Shown here piece after piece: positions 1 through 9,968 of a DNA stretch of 20,830 nt. The first letter of the stretch is position 1. The number at the start of each line of letters is the position of its first letter. The notes beneath the pieces were generated by a model. The model did not search any database, was not told the DNA's origin, and saw only the letters and a list, made by a program, of their open reading frames with translations. The stretch covers positions 1 to 20,830 of the forward strand of contig JAQGFW010035245.1 in assembly GCA_030463445.1 (NCBI GenBank). Direction: 5' to 3'. The position numbers and the translations under genes were made by a program. This stretch comes from Euplotes aediculatus (lineage: Eukaryota > Ciliophora > Spirotrichea > Euplotida > Euplotidae).

Positions 1-179
1 TTTCTTTTTTTGGTATAAAGAAATTTAATCCTTCATTCATAAGCAAAGCTTTTTTACTAGAAGTAATAATTATTTTACAAAAATAGCGACTTAATAATTA
101 AATGTTGATTGATAAGAAAATAAATTAAAAAGAAATCATAGATTTAAATATTGAAGATTTTTATAAATTTTTTGGAGAA

Positions 180-505
180 TCATATCTCCAACTTGTGAAT
201 ACGAGGATATTATTATCAAAAAACATGGGATTATTGATGATATGATTTATTGATACTATATTTTATAAAATTATTTTAATAAATCGTTCTTAAGAATTTT
301 TTATTATTTATAGGAATACTCAGAATTAAAAATAATAATTGAATTTTTTAAAGAACTATTATGCTGTTACGTTTATTAGATTTATCTCACTGATATCTTC
401 TAAATTGAACTCGAGCTTAATTTATTCCTTGAGTTAATATTATAGCTGAATTCCTGCTTTGAATCATGTTTGGAGCATTTTTTATCTTCTTCGGGTGAGA
501 AAATT
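180..505 (+). CDS. Weak coding tract, helical protein (hypothetical, partial)
   Basis: Not recognised. Read from 191 (ACT TGT GAA TAC GAG GAT) with TAA/TAG as Gln and TGA as Trp, this stretch gives a leucine/isoleucine-rich, probably helical protein that includes CEYEDIIIKKHGIIDDM. First-position G is common (GAA, GAG, GAT, GGG), and the G+C content exceeds that of the flanks. About seven recoded codons fall in roughly 100, which is only slightly below chance. No start codon is seen in frame, so it could begin off the left edge. The repeated amphipathic leucine pattern could suit a HEAT/ARM-like solenoid, but this is only an impression. It may not be a gene. Confidence 0.25.
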
Positions 506-1632
506 TAAATTTAATTAAAAATAATTAATTTTATCTATATATCTTTCTTTCAATATATGATCTTTTATTTATATTTTGATAAACTATTGAATAGAGCTTT
601 AGTTCAAATGAACAAAAATTAGCTATTATTTAATTATGAACAGATTATTTTATTATATATTTAAATCATTGATCTCTTGAATATTTTTTAGTAATCATCT
701 TTATTGCAAAAAATCACTAGTTTTGTAACTATCATTGACTCAAAAATAAAGTTGACAATAAGTTCGACAAAGCTAATGATATAGTTAAATTAGATGTTAG
801 GATGCACTTTAAATTTAATTTGCTAATCGTAATCTTACGAGGATTCTATTTAATTAAAAATAAATATTCAAATTAAATAAGCTATTATAAATATTAATAA
901 TTATTTTATTTTATAAACTTAAACAACAATTTTTATTTTAATCAATAGCTGAGTAAATGTAAATATAAATGTCTTTATTTCCCTTGAAATATTAGTTCTT
1001 AAAAATAATAAAAGCACTTTGTTTAGAAATAAATACTAATTATATACTATTGTTATTTTTAATAATAAAGTATGTTGTAATCAATTGATTGATAATTAAA
1101 ATTAAGCAGAAATAATTACTATTTTAACCTAGAACTTTAATTTAAACTATAATCAATCTTTGCTGAATTTAAATTACAAAATCAGTTTGTATAAAAAATT
1201 TATTTTTCTATTTAATTTATATTATAATTGTTGATCAATTTGTTATATATTTACTTAAACATATGATGAAGTGTTGATAAATAAAAATTGTACCTTCATA
1301 CTACGAAGTCAGTTAGTAAAGCCGTAATTAAATTTGATTTTAATAAAATGTTAATATATTATATCTCATACTAATTTATTAATAATGCATTAATAATATC
1401 TGTATTCAAATTTATTAAAAAATAATGTTTCTCTTAAAATAAAAATTTGCAAAGTTCTCAAAGAATTGTAGTATAAATTTAAATATTTCTCTACTATAGA
1501 CACAACTAATTTAAAAGTTTTAAAGTAAATAAATATGCAGCAAACTATTGCAAATACACAAGTAATAATATGTAACTTTATGTTCAATCTACAAAATAGT
1601 TATCATTAAAAATATTTTATTAATAACAAATT
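506..1632. other. AT-rich stretch with little coding signal
   Basis: Mostly under 20% G+C with long A/T runs. The one part worth noting is 733-880 on the plus strand: 48 codons with no TAA, TAG or TGA and many GTT/GAC/GAT codons (LKNKVDNKFDKANDIVKLDV). It could be an exon. A minus-strand open stretch of 65 codons at 1390-1587 is very AT-rich and within chance. No RNA gene or repeat was seen. Confidence 0.4.
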
Positions 1633-3112
1633 ATGATTTTTTTAAATTTTTAATATTTCAAATACAATAAGTAATAACTTCATTTATAAATTCTCTTATT
1701 TAATACAAAAATATTTATTTTGTGATTATTGCCTAATTATCCAACTGATCATTTTGATAAACTTAATGTTTGCTACTTAGATAGCCTTTGTGATTAGCAA
1801 TTAAACTGCTTGTTTAACTGAACATGTATTTAAAATTAGTGTTGCATCCAGTCACCGTCCTACTCGATCCCAGACTTCCTGCTATTCTCACCTTATAGTG
1901 AATGGCATACAGTAATCGATCCAGCAATTTCATTTTGATATAATTTTGAAATAAGACCTTCAGGACAGAGTCAATCAACTCAAGACCTCAAAGATAATAT
2001 CTATTATTTCTCAGATAGTGATTACTACAAAGAATTCCGTAAAGAAGAGTACTGTGAGATGGTTCGTGAGCAAGAAACCCAGTATTCTTTTGGCAGACAC
2101 TCCCTCACCCACAAATTCACATCCAACCTCCCTTTTATTTTATACTGGACAGCTGGAAGTAAAGCATTAAGCTATGATGACATTAAAGAGATAGATTCAA
2201 TTAAATTAGATGAATTTATCAAATTAGAGATTAGTGAGGTTAAAAGTATATTCGACCCAGTTGTGCTGTACTTCGGAGAGAAAACTGAATTACAAATTAG
2301 CAAGCCTATAGACACTCACACAGAATACACACTCTTTACTTATTTAAACAATACCAGATATTACTTAACACGGGGGTCTGAGATATACTATACAGATGAT
2401 GATAGTGAAGAACAATATTGACTTGCATTGACATCAGTTAAAAATAAAGATATGATAGAAGGTAATAGATAATAAAGATTATTATTGACTTATATTTACT
2501 GTTTGTGCACTAATTATTACCATCTTTAGTATCACTCATTTACATACTCAATTGTAATTCATTTATATTTTAATTATTAGTTCAAATTGCAAAAAAGAAT
2601 GAATTACCAAATCCACATAAGGTTACAAGATACAAGTAAGCAATATTGATAAATAAACTAAAATTTAAATTAGGTTTTGATAAACTATAGTTGTAATTTA
2701 TAGTGATTACGACTATCTTATTGAGTATTAAATTGTATGTTCAATGCCTATTATTTTAAATTATTATTTGTTATATTAAGTAATCTTACATTTTTTAAAT
2801 ATTAGTTTATACTTATTTAGTAAAAATCAGAAATTATTAATAATTATGAAGTGAAGACATATATTGTAATTAAAAAAATTATCGATAACAGATTTATTAA
2901 ATAATGTGAGCTATAATTGAATAATTTCAATCAAAGATATCTTTGAATGCAGGTCTAAATTATCATCATATAGACAATACATATTGTGAGTTGGACCAAA
3001 GTATTACTTAAAACACGAATTGTGATTCGTAAGAAGTCAAAAGGATAATAATCAGGTAATTATTAATTTTAAGGAAACTAAAGCTATAAAATCAGCGAGT
3101 ATAGAACTTTAA
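1633..3112 (+). CDS. Cys-rich membrane-anchored protein (hypothetical)
   Basis: Family not recognised. The first exon is read from a possible ATG at 1633 and is most secure from about 1721 to 2461. Residues 47-71 form a cysteine ladder, C-x5-C-x5-C-x5-C-x4-CC (CYLDSLCDQQLNC...). A long polar domain follows, including SEWHTVIDPAISFWYNFEI, in which the W before YNFEI is TGA at 1936. From 1843 to 2461 there is no in-frame TAA or TAG and only two TGA. Removing a 16-nt intron (2462-2477) joins the frame to 2478-3112. That part starts with a hydrophobic segment (WLIFTVCALIITIFSI, near residue 280) and continues to a polar tail (YILWVGPKYYLKHELWFVR). This suggests an extracellular Cys-rich domain, a membrane anchor and an inner domain. 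The end at TAA 3110 is a guess based on the AT-rich sequence after it. Confidence 0.6.
2462..2477 (+). other. Tiny 16-nt intron
   Basis: The segment gtaatagataataaag has GT...AG ends. It lies between exon codons ATA GAA G and AT TAT TAT TGA. Reading through it would place TAA TAA in frame and leave the coding pattern. Removing it shifts the frame by the amount needed to enter the reading that holds the hydrophobic segment and then the clear exon at 2870-3110. Confidence 0.6.
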
Positions 3113-3649
3113 AATATAATATTTAACATTTTGTATAAAACAAGTAAATAATTAATACTTTTACAAATGATGTTTGATTTTAATTATTAAACAATTAAAT
3201 TTATTCAATAAATTATATGTATATTTAGAAATTTAGAAGATATTTGATCAAATTTTTTTTTAAAATTTAATATTCGATAAAAATATACATATTTAACAAA
3301 AATCTTAAATTTATTCAAGTTGACTTTTATAGTTTTAATTAATATTTATTTATAATAAATATTGACTATAGCAGTGATCTTTAAATATTGTGCTATTTAA
3401 AATACAGCATTATAATGAAATTTTATTTCTAAACTCCATGAAATAAACATTTGGCAAAATGCATATAGAATATATCTATAGGATCTAATCAAATATAATT
3501 ATTAAAATGCGCAGCTCATAATTTAATGCTTACTTTTATACTATTTAAATAAACCAGGTAAATACACAAATACAAAAATAAAAATTAATTTTGATTTGCT
3601 GAATTCTAAATTAGAAACATATTTAGTTTATATTAATTTATTATTTTAT
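3113..3649. other. AT-rich spacer
   Basis: Very low G+C with A/T homopolymers. No frame shows fewer recoded stops or more first-position G. It probably separates two plus-strand genes. Confidence 0.4.
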
Positions 3650-4611
3650 AAAGGTTAAGGGATTGAAAGCATTTAAAATGATATTCAGGGCTCTGGATAA
3701 GTGATATCGTTTAATTACTTTTCTCTCCTGTATGTTGGACTCTTTAGTCATAAACATTTTGGTAAACTGCTGCAAATGATTTGTAAGTAGTAAATAGAGC
3801 GGATTAATGCGAGACTGAATCAATAGTTTATAAAATACTAACATATTCAGAAAGAAATCCAATCTCAAGCTAAAAAATCCCAGTGTAAAGTGAAAATAAA
3901 CAACAAATTACGGAGAAATATGAATGGATACTAAAATACGAATATATTGTTAAAATTTATTAAAAAATTATAGCATAAAAAGCAAATATATTAAATAGAA
4001 GTAAAAAAATATGAATAATAAATAAAACAAATAACCAATAAAAACATAGAAATAGACTCTATACACTAATTAGCATATTAAATTTCTATTATTGTACTAT
4101 TCGCTTCGAATCTTATGTTAAATAAGTATTTAGTTTTTATGTAAAAGCAGGCTGTATCAATTAATTAATTAATTAATTAATTAAAGTTTTTCGTTTTGAT
4201 AATTTAATTTCAAAGTCTGCAAAATTTAAAGAAGAGCTCAGGAAAAACAAACTTCTATATCTTTTCGCCACTAATATAGCATTCTGTAATTAACACAACT
4301 GATGAGACTCTAAAATAAAAGTGTGATTTTGGACTAATGCTAAAGAAATCTCAGTATTTCTTTTTTCTTTCTAAATTTACTTAAAATTAAAGTATTACCT
4401 TGAGATTTTTGCTGAGGGAAAATAGATTTTTAAATGAAGATATCTAAATTCCATTAGAGGAAATCTTAAGGTGATTCCTTTACTTTCTGTAAATTCAGAA
4501 GAATGTAAAATCGCAATATTTTATAATTTTTTGAAAATTAGTTCAAAACCATGCTTTTATTTATCATACCAGCTGAGTAATGCAAAACATAACTTATTTG
4601 AGTGTTTATAA
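3650..4611 (+). CDS. Gln-rich hypothetical protein, two tracts
   Basis: Not recognised. The first tract (3650-3945) reads on the plus strand as a Gln/Lys-rich helical segment (KEIQSQAKKSQCKVKINNK) with Gln from TAA, TAG, CAA and CAG. First-position G is about twice as common as on the aligned minus frame. The second tract (4186-4611) uses another frame and includes IPLLSVNSEECKIAIFYNF; it has no recoded stop for about 55 codons before TAA at 4609. The join is not resolved, and an (AATT)n run at 4159-4184 lies between the tracts, perhaps within an intron. A competing reading of 4380-4680 in a third frame ends at a double TAA at 4679. The minus strand is open at 3641-3868 under the standard code and cannot be fully excluded. 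Confidence 0.35.
4159..4184. repeat. (AATT)6 microsatellite
   Basis: Six exact copies of AATT followed by AA. It is a simple repeat next to an AAG that could end an intron. Confidence 0.9.
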
Positions 4612-4739
4612 AATATATAAATTTTTTATTCTGGAATCCTCGAAGGACTCTATAAATTTTGCTTTAATATTCAACTAATAAATTTTATTGTTTAAAAATT
4701 ATTTTATGATAAAAGGATCGTTTAATCTTAATGAATTCA

Positions 4740-6253
4740 TATCAATATTCATTGTATTTAATTTTATTATTTCGCCTTCATTTTCTTCATATCAATCTTT
4801 TTATTTTATTCATCTTTTTTATGTAACTTTTAATTGTAACATCTATGTTATCTTTTTATTTTAATCTATCTTTATGCATAAATCCTTTTAATTTATATAT
4901 TTTCTCCTCGATTTCCTCTAAAGCATTAAACTCTTTTGCCTACTTCTTTCTTCTTTTTGTGATTTTGGTAAGCTCTTTTGATGCAGAAGTATCAACAAAG
5001 CTTTTCATTTTTCTTTGAAATAGTGTGATGAGTGAAACTGATTGAACAATTTTCTGACATCTCAACAGTCCTTTTACCTTTCCTGTCTTTTAAATTTCTT
5101 CAATTTTGTATGGGATATTAACTTATTTGCAATGATTGAATCTTTTGTGCTAAATATATCTTTTTTAGGCATATACTATAATTTCTCCTTGTATCCAGAA
5201 AAATAATAAAAGAATTTTTATAGTATCCCTTGATCTTTTTATACATTATTTTTTATCAGAGTTCGTTGAACTGAAGAAAAACGAAAAAATAATTTCTTTA
5301 ATTTTGAAATCTTATATTAAATTAATCTTAATTTACATTTTATTTTCTCCTGATGTACATCTTAAGGAATCTAATTAATAATTGACTTTCATCAGGAATG
5401 TTGAATTTGCCTCGTGTTCCATCATGAACTTAGAAATCCTAAGATATTTGAATTTCCTCTCTCAATACTTTTATTGTTGGTTGCTCTTGAATCTTTACAC
5501 CTCAAACTTCAGCAGTCTAACTTCTCCTGTTCTTCATCTTAGTTTATACATAATGCAGATTAGAGAGCATCTCCAATTTTACATTTATTTTTCTATGCTT
5601 TATATACATTTCAAATAAACTCATTTGTGATTACAAATTTTATATTCTTTTGAGTATTTGCATTACTTGAAAAGGTGACTTCCGGAAACCTGTCCTTAGA
5701 GATTCCAAATGATATGGGTCATAATTTCCTTCGTTGCCTCCATTTATTATTTAATGTTTGCTTGTTCTTAAACTTCTTAAAATATTTTTGATACAAAATA
5801 ATTTGAACATTTTCAAGTCAAATTCACTTTACTCGAGGTCGTATTTTTTACTTTTAGTAGTCTCAATAATGTTAATTACATCATAAATTTAAATAAGTTG
5901 GGATTATTAACCAAGTTTGATGCATTCTTATCTATTAGAGGAGCTATAAGTATTGTAATCTGACTTTGTAAAATATAGTTTTTAATTTTATTAAAAATAT
6001 AGCAACTTCTCAATTCATATTATAAGGCCAGTTCTAATTGTTTAATCTCGTTTATCATCTATTCATTCTTAGTTTATCTATATCAGAAGCTAATTTCATT
6101 CCATTACTACTTGACTGTTGATCCAGATTATCTGAGCTTGAATCATCATACTAATCCCTTTGGCTTCTTCTCCAAAAATTAAATTACTAAATCCACACAA
6201 ATATTTGTGTGGATTTCTAAATCTTCTGTTGATCTCATTGTCCTTTTGGTCAT
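4740..6253 (-). CDS. Lys/Glu-rich coiled-coil protein (hypothetical)
   Basis: Not recognised. The plus strand here is strikingly pyrimidine-rich, and the minus strand has the coding signature. Over 5382-5618 the minus frame has first-position G in about 24% of codons, against about 8% for the aligned plus frame. One minus frame runs from about 6253 to 5359 and includes NGGNEGNYDPYHLESLRTGF and DGTRGKFNIPDES. Another covers about 5270-4740 and includes IPYKIEEIQKTGKVKGLL and a charged helix, AKEFNALEEIEEKIYKLKGF, typical of a coiled coil. In-frame TAA/TAG fit as Gln and TGA fits as Trp (AEVWGVKIQEQ). The frames join if an 88-nt GT...AG segment (5271-5358, T-rich acceptor) is removed. An ATG lies at 6251-6253 but in a third frame, so the start is unresolved. 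It is divergent from the gene starting at 6517. Confidence 0.5.
5271..5358 (-). other. Possible 88-nt intron
   Basis: On the minus strand it starts GTACATC after AAGAT and ends in a T-rich stretch, TTTTTCTTCAG. Its length changes the frame exactly as the two flanking coding tracts require. It is much longer than the other introns proposed here, so one or more tiny introns could be the real explanation. Confidence 0.3.
6189..6216. repeat. Perfect 28-bp palindrome
   Basis: The half AAATCCACACAAAT is followed at once by its exact reverse complement, with no loop. It includes eight G/C bases, so low complexity does not explain it. It lies inside the minus-strand coding tract. Confidence 0.9.
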
Positions 6254-6516
6254 GATTAAAGATTTAAATATATTCTAGATAAACCACTTCATATTTGAAG
6301 AATATTAAAAAAATTATAGATGATCCATTTTGATTCAAAATCTAAATTAATTATTAAATAGTATAACAATTTAATTATAAAATATAAGTTTTCAATACTG
6401 TGAATGTTTAATTTTGAAATAATTTTGCATATCTTAAAACACATAAGTATTTCAAATCAATTACTATAAATTATAGAAGATAAAAAAACTATTAAATTTA
6501 TGATTAAGTTGTTATA
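6254..6516. other. Divergent intergenic region
   Basis: AT-rich and located between the minus-strand gene and the plus-strand ATG at 6517, so it probably holds both promoters. No specific promoter motif can be named. The minus reading can be carried through part of it, so the gap may be shorter. Confidence 0.35.
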
Positions 6517-7560
6517 ATGAAAATCTTACTCTCCATATTTTTATTGTGAGCTGGGTAATTTAAGGTAAAGAGATGAAGAATCGAATGATCAGTATTTATG
6601 CAAAAATTTATTATCGCAAAATCAATATTTCCTGTAACAAAACCAAAATTTGAGGCATCAACACCAAAATCTCCAATATCAAGGCTTAAATTCTTTACAC
6701 CTCTGCCGATATTATCTATATCGATGCAAAAATGTGTTACATGGGAAATTCATCTAGCCTAAGTAATAAAGGATGAGGATTGAATTATGCCATTTTATGG
6801 TCTTGAGGTTATCGAAATTGCTAACAACTACCAATATCGGATTCAAATTAGCACTGATCTTTAATCATCTGTCCATTTGAGCAAACACCTGTCAAATGAG
6901 ACATATTGTCTATCCACTCAAGCACTTGATTCGCTTACTCAAACAAGCATATATGTGTTGAAAATCTCATGTTAAAACATAATCCCCGTTTTTGGTATTA
7001 TAAAGGTTGTTGCTCCTTAAAGACAAGTGATTAAAAAAATTGATTGATTTAATGGTCTCAAATATTAGCAAAGAAGAGAGTTAATCTTCCAAAAAATTCT
7101 AAATTCAAAGTTAGGAAAGAATTTTTCCTAATTCCTACTTGTTACCAAAAGGGATCTCAGCTTTCCAGAAGACCTCGAAATGAAAATTGGATTTAAACCT
7201 TATAAATGGTTTATTCATATAAACTCAAGATGCTCAAAATATTTAGAAATCATCACTTCATTAACAACTAGTGCTCATTAAGTGTTGGAGTCATATCAAT
7301 TATTCAACCCAGTTGATTTGCGAACGAATTGAAATATTCATTCTGACACTCTGCATTCCATTTGGAATTTCATATCGCCCGACTCATTTTTACAATTCCA
7401 GAGCTCTTATGATGTCAACGAAAGTCGAGTACAGTGCTATATCACAATTCACTGAATTAGCATTTATAAACTTTACCCTTATATGTAGAAGTTATTGCAA
7501 GTGTCGCATCAATCAATTTTTAAACGAAATCTCTTGTTATTAAAATATGTAATCAAATAG
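6517..7560 (+). CDS. Secreted Asn/Gln-rich protein, N-terminal part
   Basis: Not recognised. ATG at 6517 opens a short hydrophobic signal-peptide-like start (MKILLSIFLLWAG). Removing a 16-nt intron (6555-6570) continues with DEESNDQYLCKNLLSQNQYF and a run rich in CAA/TAA Gln and AAT/AAC Asn up to about 6700. From about 6780 the best reading is the frame that includes GAT GAG GAT TGA ATT ATG CCA. It runs to about 7560 with few recoded stops, for example DLSFPEDLEMKIGFKPYKW and FNPVDLRTNWNIHSDTLHSI. The frame change near 6740-6780 is not resolved; a 38-nt GT...AG segment would do it. Minus-strand readings of 6500-7566, one starting from ATG 7566, also look plausible. The signal peptide and the in-frame CAA periodicity favour the plus strand. 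It may continue into the tracts to 12055. Confidence 0.5.
6555..6570 (+). other. Tiny 16-nt intron
   Basis: The segment gtaatttaaggtaaag splits a Gly codon (GG|A) right after the signal-peptide-like start. Its removal leads into the Gln/Asn-rich frame. Confidence 0.5.
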
Positions 7561-8060
7561 GGGCATTATAGAGTATTGAGCTAAACTGTTAAGTAAAGGA
7601 CTTAATCGATATTGTAAATATCATTAGTTATAGTATTTAGAATTGAGAGCAAATAAGTATATGATTGCATTATTGATTTTATAACAGCAGACTATAAAAA
7701 TATAGCTTTCCTTGTGTAATCCACATTTTGAAGTAAATTTGATATGATCGCCACATTTAAACAACTTATTATTTAACAAACTACGCATTTTGATTAAGTA
7801 TTACATTATTTAATTTGTGTTTGAAGCATTAACGATAATTTGATTAATCTTTCGTCAAGTTTTTAAATCATTCTTTATATTCAGAAAGACTAATATTTCC
7901 AAGTAACTTTACATAATATCACAAACTTTTAATATTACAAGATACTTAGCAGTATTTAAGTAAAATAATATAAATATACAATAGTCGGGCTCTAATAAAA
8001 TATATTGTATTTAGTATTATTAATTACAACTAAGATCATATTTTACTTTTATATAGTTAA
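7561..8060. other. AT-rich stretch, coding status unclear
   Basis: The frame of the preceding tract can be read on, but recoded stops reach about 11%, which is chance level. It could be an intron, a spacer or poorly conserved coding sequence. No other feature was seen. Confidence 0.3.
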
Positions 8061-9060
8061 TTAGTGTTACTATACATTATAAAATCATCAGCCAAATTTA
8101 CAGAAAATCTTTTTTGTAATTCTACCTATAAACTTTTAACAAGAGCAGGTGTTTGTGAATGGTTTTTCAAAAGACAATGATAAAAATGGATAATAAATTC
8201 AGTTATTCAAAAATAGTCAAAGCATTATAAAATAATGAATTTGAGAGAATATTATATTGAAATTGCAGTTATTCTAAATTCATTAAAATATCAGCATTAT
8301 AATCAATATTGAAAATATAATTATTTATGTAACAGCGTTTGTAATCAAAATAGTCTATAAATCTATATTTTATAATTATGATAAGTGATGGTAAAAATAA
8401 TGTATTTTACTATAATTCTATTAAAATGCCAAAAACATTTGTCTAAGTCCCTTAATGATCAATATTTTTCAAAATTTAAGCGAGTTAAGACAACAGTTAA
8501 AATTTGAATCAGTTTTTAGAAGAAACCCATTTATTATTATTTGTATATAAAATAAAAAATTCATTAATATAAATAAATAATAAGTTTATCTAGTTTGGCT
8601 GATTTGATTAAAATGAATTTGACTAACTTGAATAATATCTAAAAATTAGATATATTATACTTTATATAATAAAAATACTAAAAATTATATTAATTGCATC
8701 AAATCTCGATGTTTTAGCTAGTAAAAATTAAAAGAATTTATAAAGCAGTTGAGGAAATAATGGATAGAATTAATAATAAATATACAAAATCTACATGAAT
8801 AAAATGAATTAATTTAGTATCTTCAATAGGAACTTTATGAGTTTGTACTTCTTAAAATATTAAAGAATGGAGATCTACGTAAATTTATGAAATTAAACAG
8901 AAGAAAAAATCATCGGACTCAGAATATTTGGATAAAATAAAATAAAGTTAGTGTTGTTAGCTTCATAAAGTTGTTTAATTAAAAATAAAATGTAAAATGC
9001 TTTTGGCTAAAATTTCCTCAACTTTGTGGGGTTAAACAATCGGTTATGCTATAGCACGAT
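8061..9060 (+). CDS. Hypothetical protein, two coding tracts
   Basis: Not recognised. The first tract (8061 to about 8550, codons in phase with AAA TCA TCA GCC at 8082) includes KFTENLFCNSTYKLLTRAGV and MNLREYYIEIAVILNSLKYQ. It has two runs of 33-40 codons without any recoded stop. The second (8704-9060, next frame) is Gln/Leu-rich and helical, for example NELIQYLQQELYEFVLLKIL and NGDLRKFMKLNRRKNHRTQ, using both TAA/TAG and CAA/CAG for Gln. About 150 bp of low-complexity sequence separates them and must contain the frame change. By position it could be the middle of a large gene from 6517 to 12055. Confidence 0.45.
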
Positions 9061-9179
9061 TCAATTATTATACATTAATTATTCTAATTAACGTATCATT
9101 TATATAGTTTTATTAATTTCTTAAATCACTATTTATTTATTATTACATGATGTCTTTACTTTATACTTTATAATTATTT

Positions 9180-9600
9180 ATTATCTTTTTTCTTCGTCTT
9201 AAACTAGGTAAAGTACTTCATTTTATTAATAATTCGCAAAAGATAAAATTAAAAAATCAAATTTCTATGCTATAATATAAAAGATAGCTAAAGCATATTT
9301 GATTTAAAAAATTACAAAATTAATGAGAAAAAACAATTAATAAAACTAAAGACAAAATATCTGTAAAAAAATTTAAATAGTTATAATTTTAAATAAGATT
9401 GAGTACAATTCAAACATGCAAGACTGATCTCTATTTTTTAGTTTTGTTGAATTTCAAAAACATTCTATTTTAAATTAAATATGAACTTAATTCAAATTAT
9501 CTTGAAAACTAAAATATTAGTTTATTTAAAAATCATTTAAGCTTGTTGTGGCCTATTATTCAATATCACAATTTTATTAATACTCAACTTTATTAATAAA
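9180..9600 (+). CDS. Hypothetical coding tract
   Basis: Not recognised. In the frame starting CTT AAA CTA GGT at 9198 it reads as a Lys/Asn/Leu-rich protein, for example FKNILFQIKYELNSNYLE, with a 29-codon run free of recoded stops. G+C is low (near 20%), so support is weaker than for its neighbours. It is probably part of the same gene as the flanking tracts. Confidence 0.3.
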
Positions 9601-9968
9601 ACTTTTAAATAAAATAAACAGCCCATAAGGATTATAATTTAAATGCTATATAATATGAATTTATGCTCAATAAAAATAAAATGAGTATACTTGAAAAATA
9701 ATAAATTAACATCTGAATAAGTATTTCAAGCCTTCCATCTAAGTTAAATTTTTGCTTGAACAGCAATTATTTTTTTAAATTAGTTAAATAAATACTATAA
9801 TTAAATTAGACATTTTCAAATCAACTTAGCCTTAATATTTATAAAATTATCTAATATGTTAATTTGGAGTTGCAGTTGGTAATCACTTAATAAAATATGC
9901 ATTAAATCATTTGAAGCTAAGCCGATCGTTAATTGTTATAAAACTGCACCAGCTAATTTTGGTTATAG
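9601..9968. other. AT-rich stretch with possible coding end
   Basis: One plus frame reads clean from about 9890 into 10020 (EAKPIVNCYKTAPANFGYRL). It is out of frame with the stronger tract from 9969. A 41-nt GT...AG segment ending at 9968 would connect the two. The rest shows no clear signal. Confidence 0.3.

Noticed and set aside
1390-1587. Minus-strand open frame of 65 codons with a hydrophobic start
   Set aside because: Very AT-rich. A stop-free run of this length is expected about once by chance in a window of this size and composition.
3641-3868. Minus-strand open frame of 75 codons under the standard code
   Set aside because: The aligned plus frame has more first-position G and reads as a Gln/Lys-rich helix. 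The absence of stops on the minus strand probably reflects plus-strand codon choice. It is kept only as an alternative in the feature note.
5382-5618. Plus-strand open frame of 78 codons, Phe/Leu/Ser-rich
   Set aside because: First-position G is about 8%, against 24% on the aligned minus frame, which also continues in both directions.
7271-7543. Plus-strand open frame of 90 codons, and a minus reading that briefly resembled an integrase core
   Set aside because: The apparent integrase likeness was a few scattered residues with no DDE spacing. The long plus frame running from about 6780 fits better than either reading.
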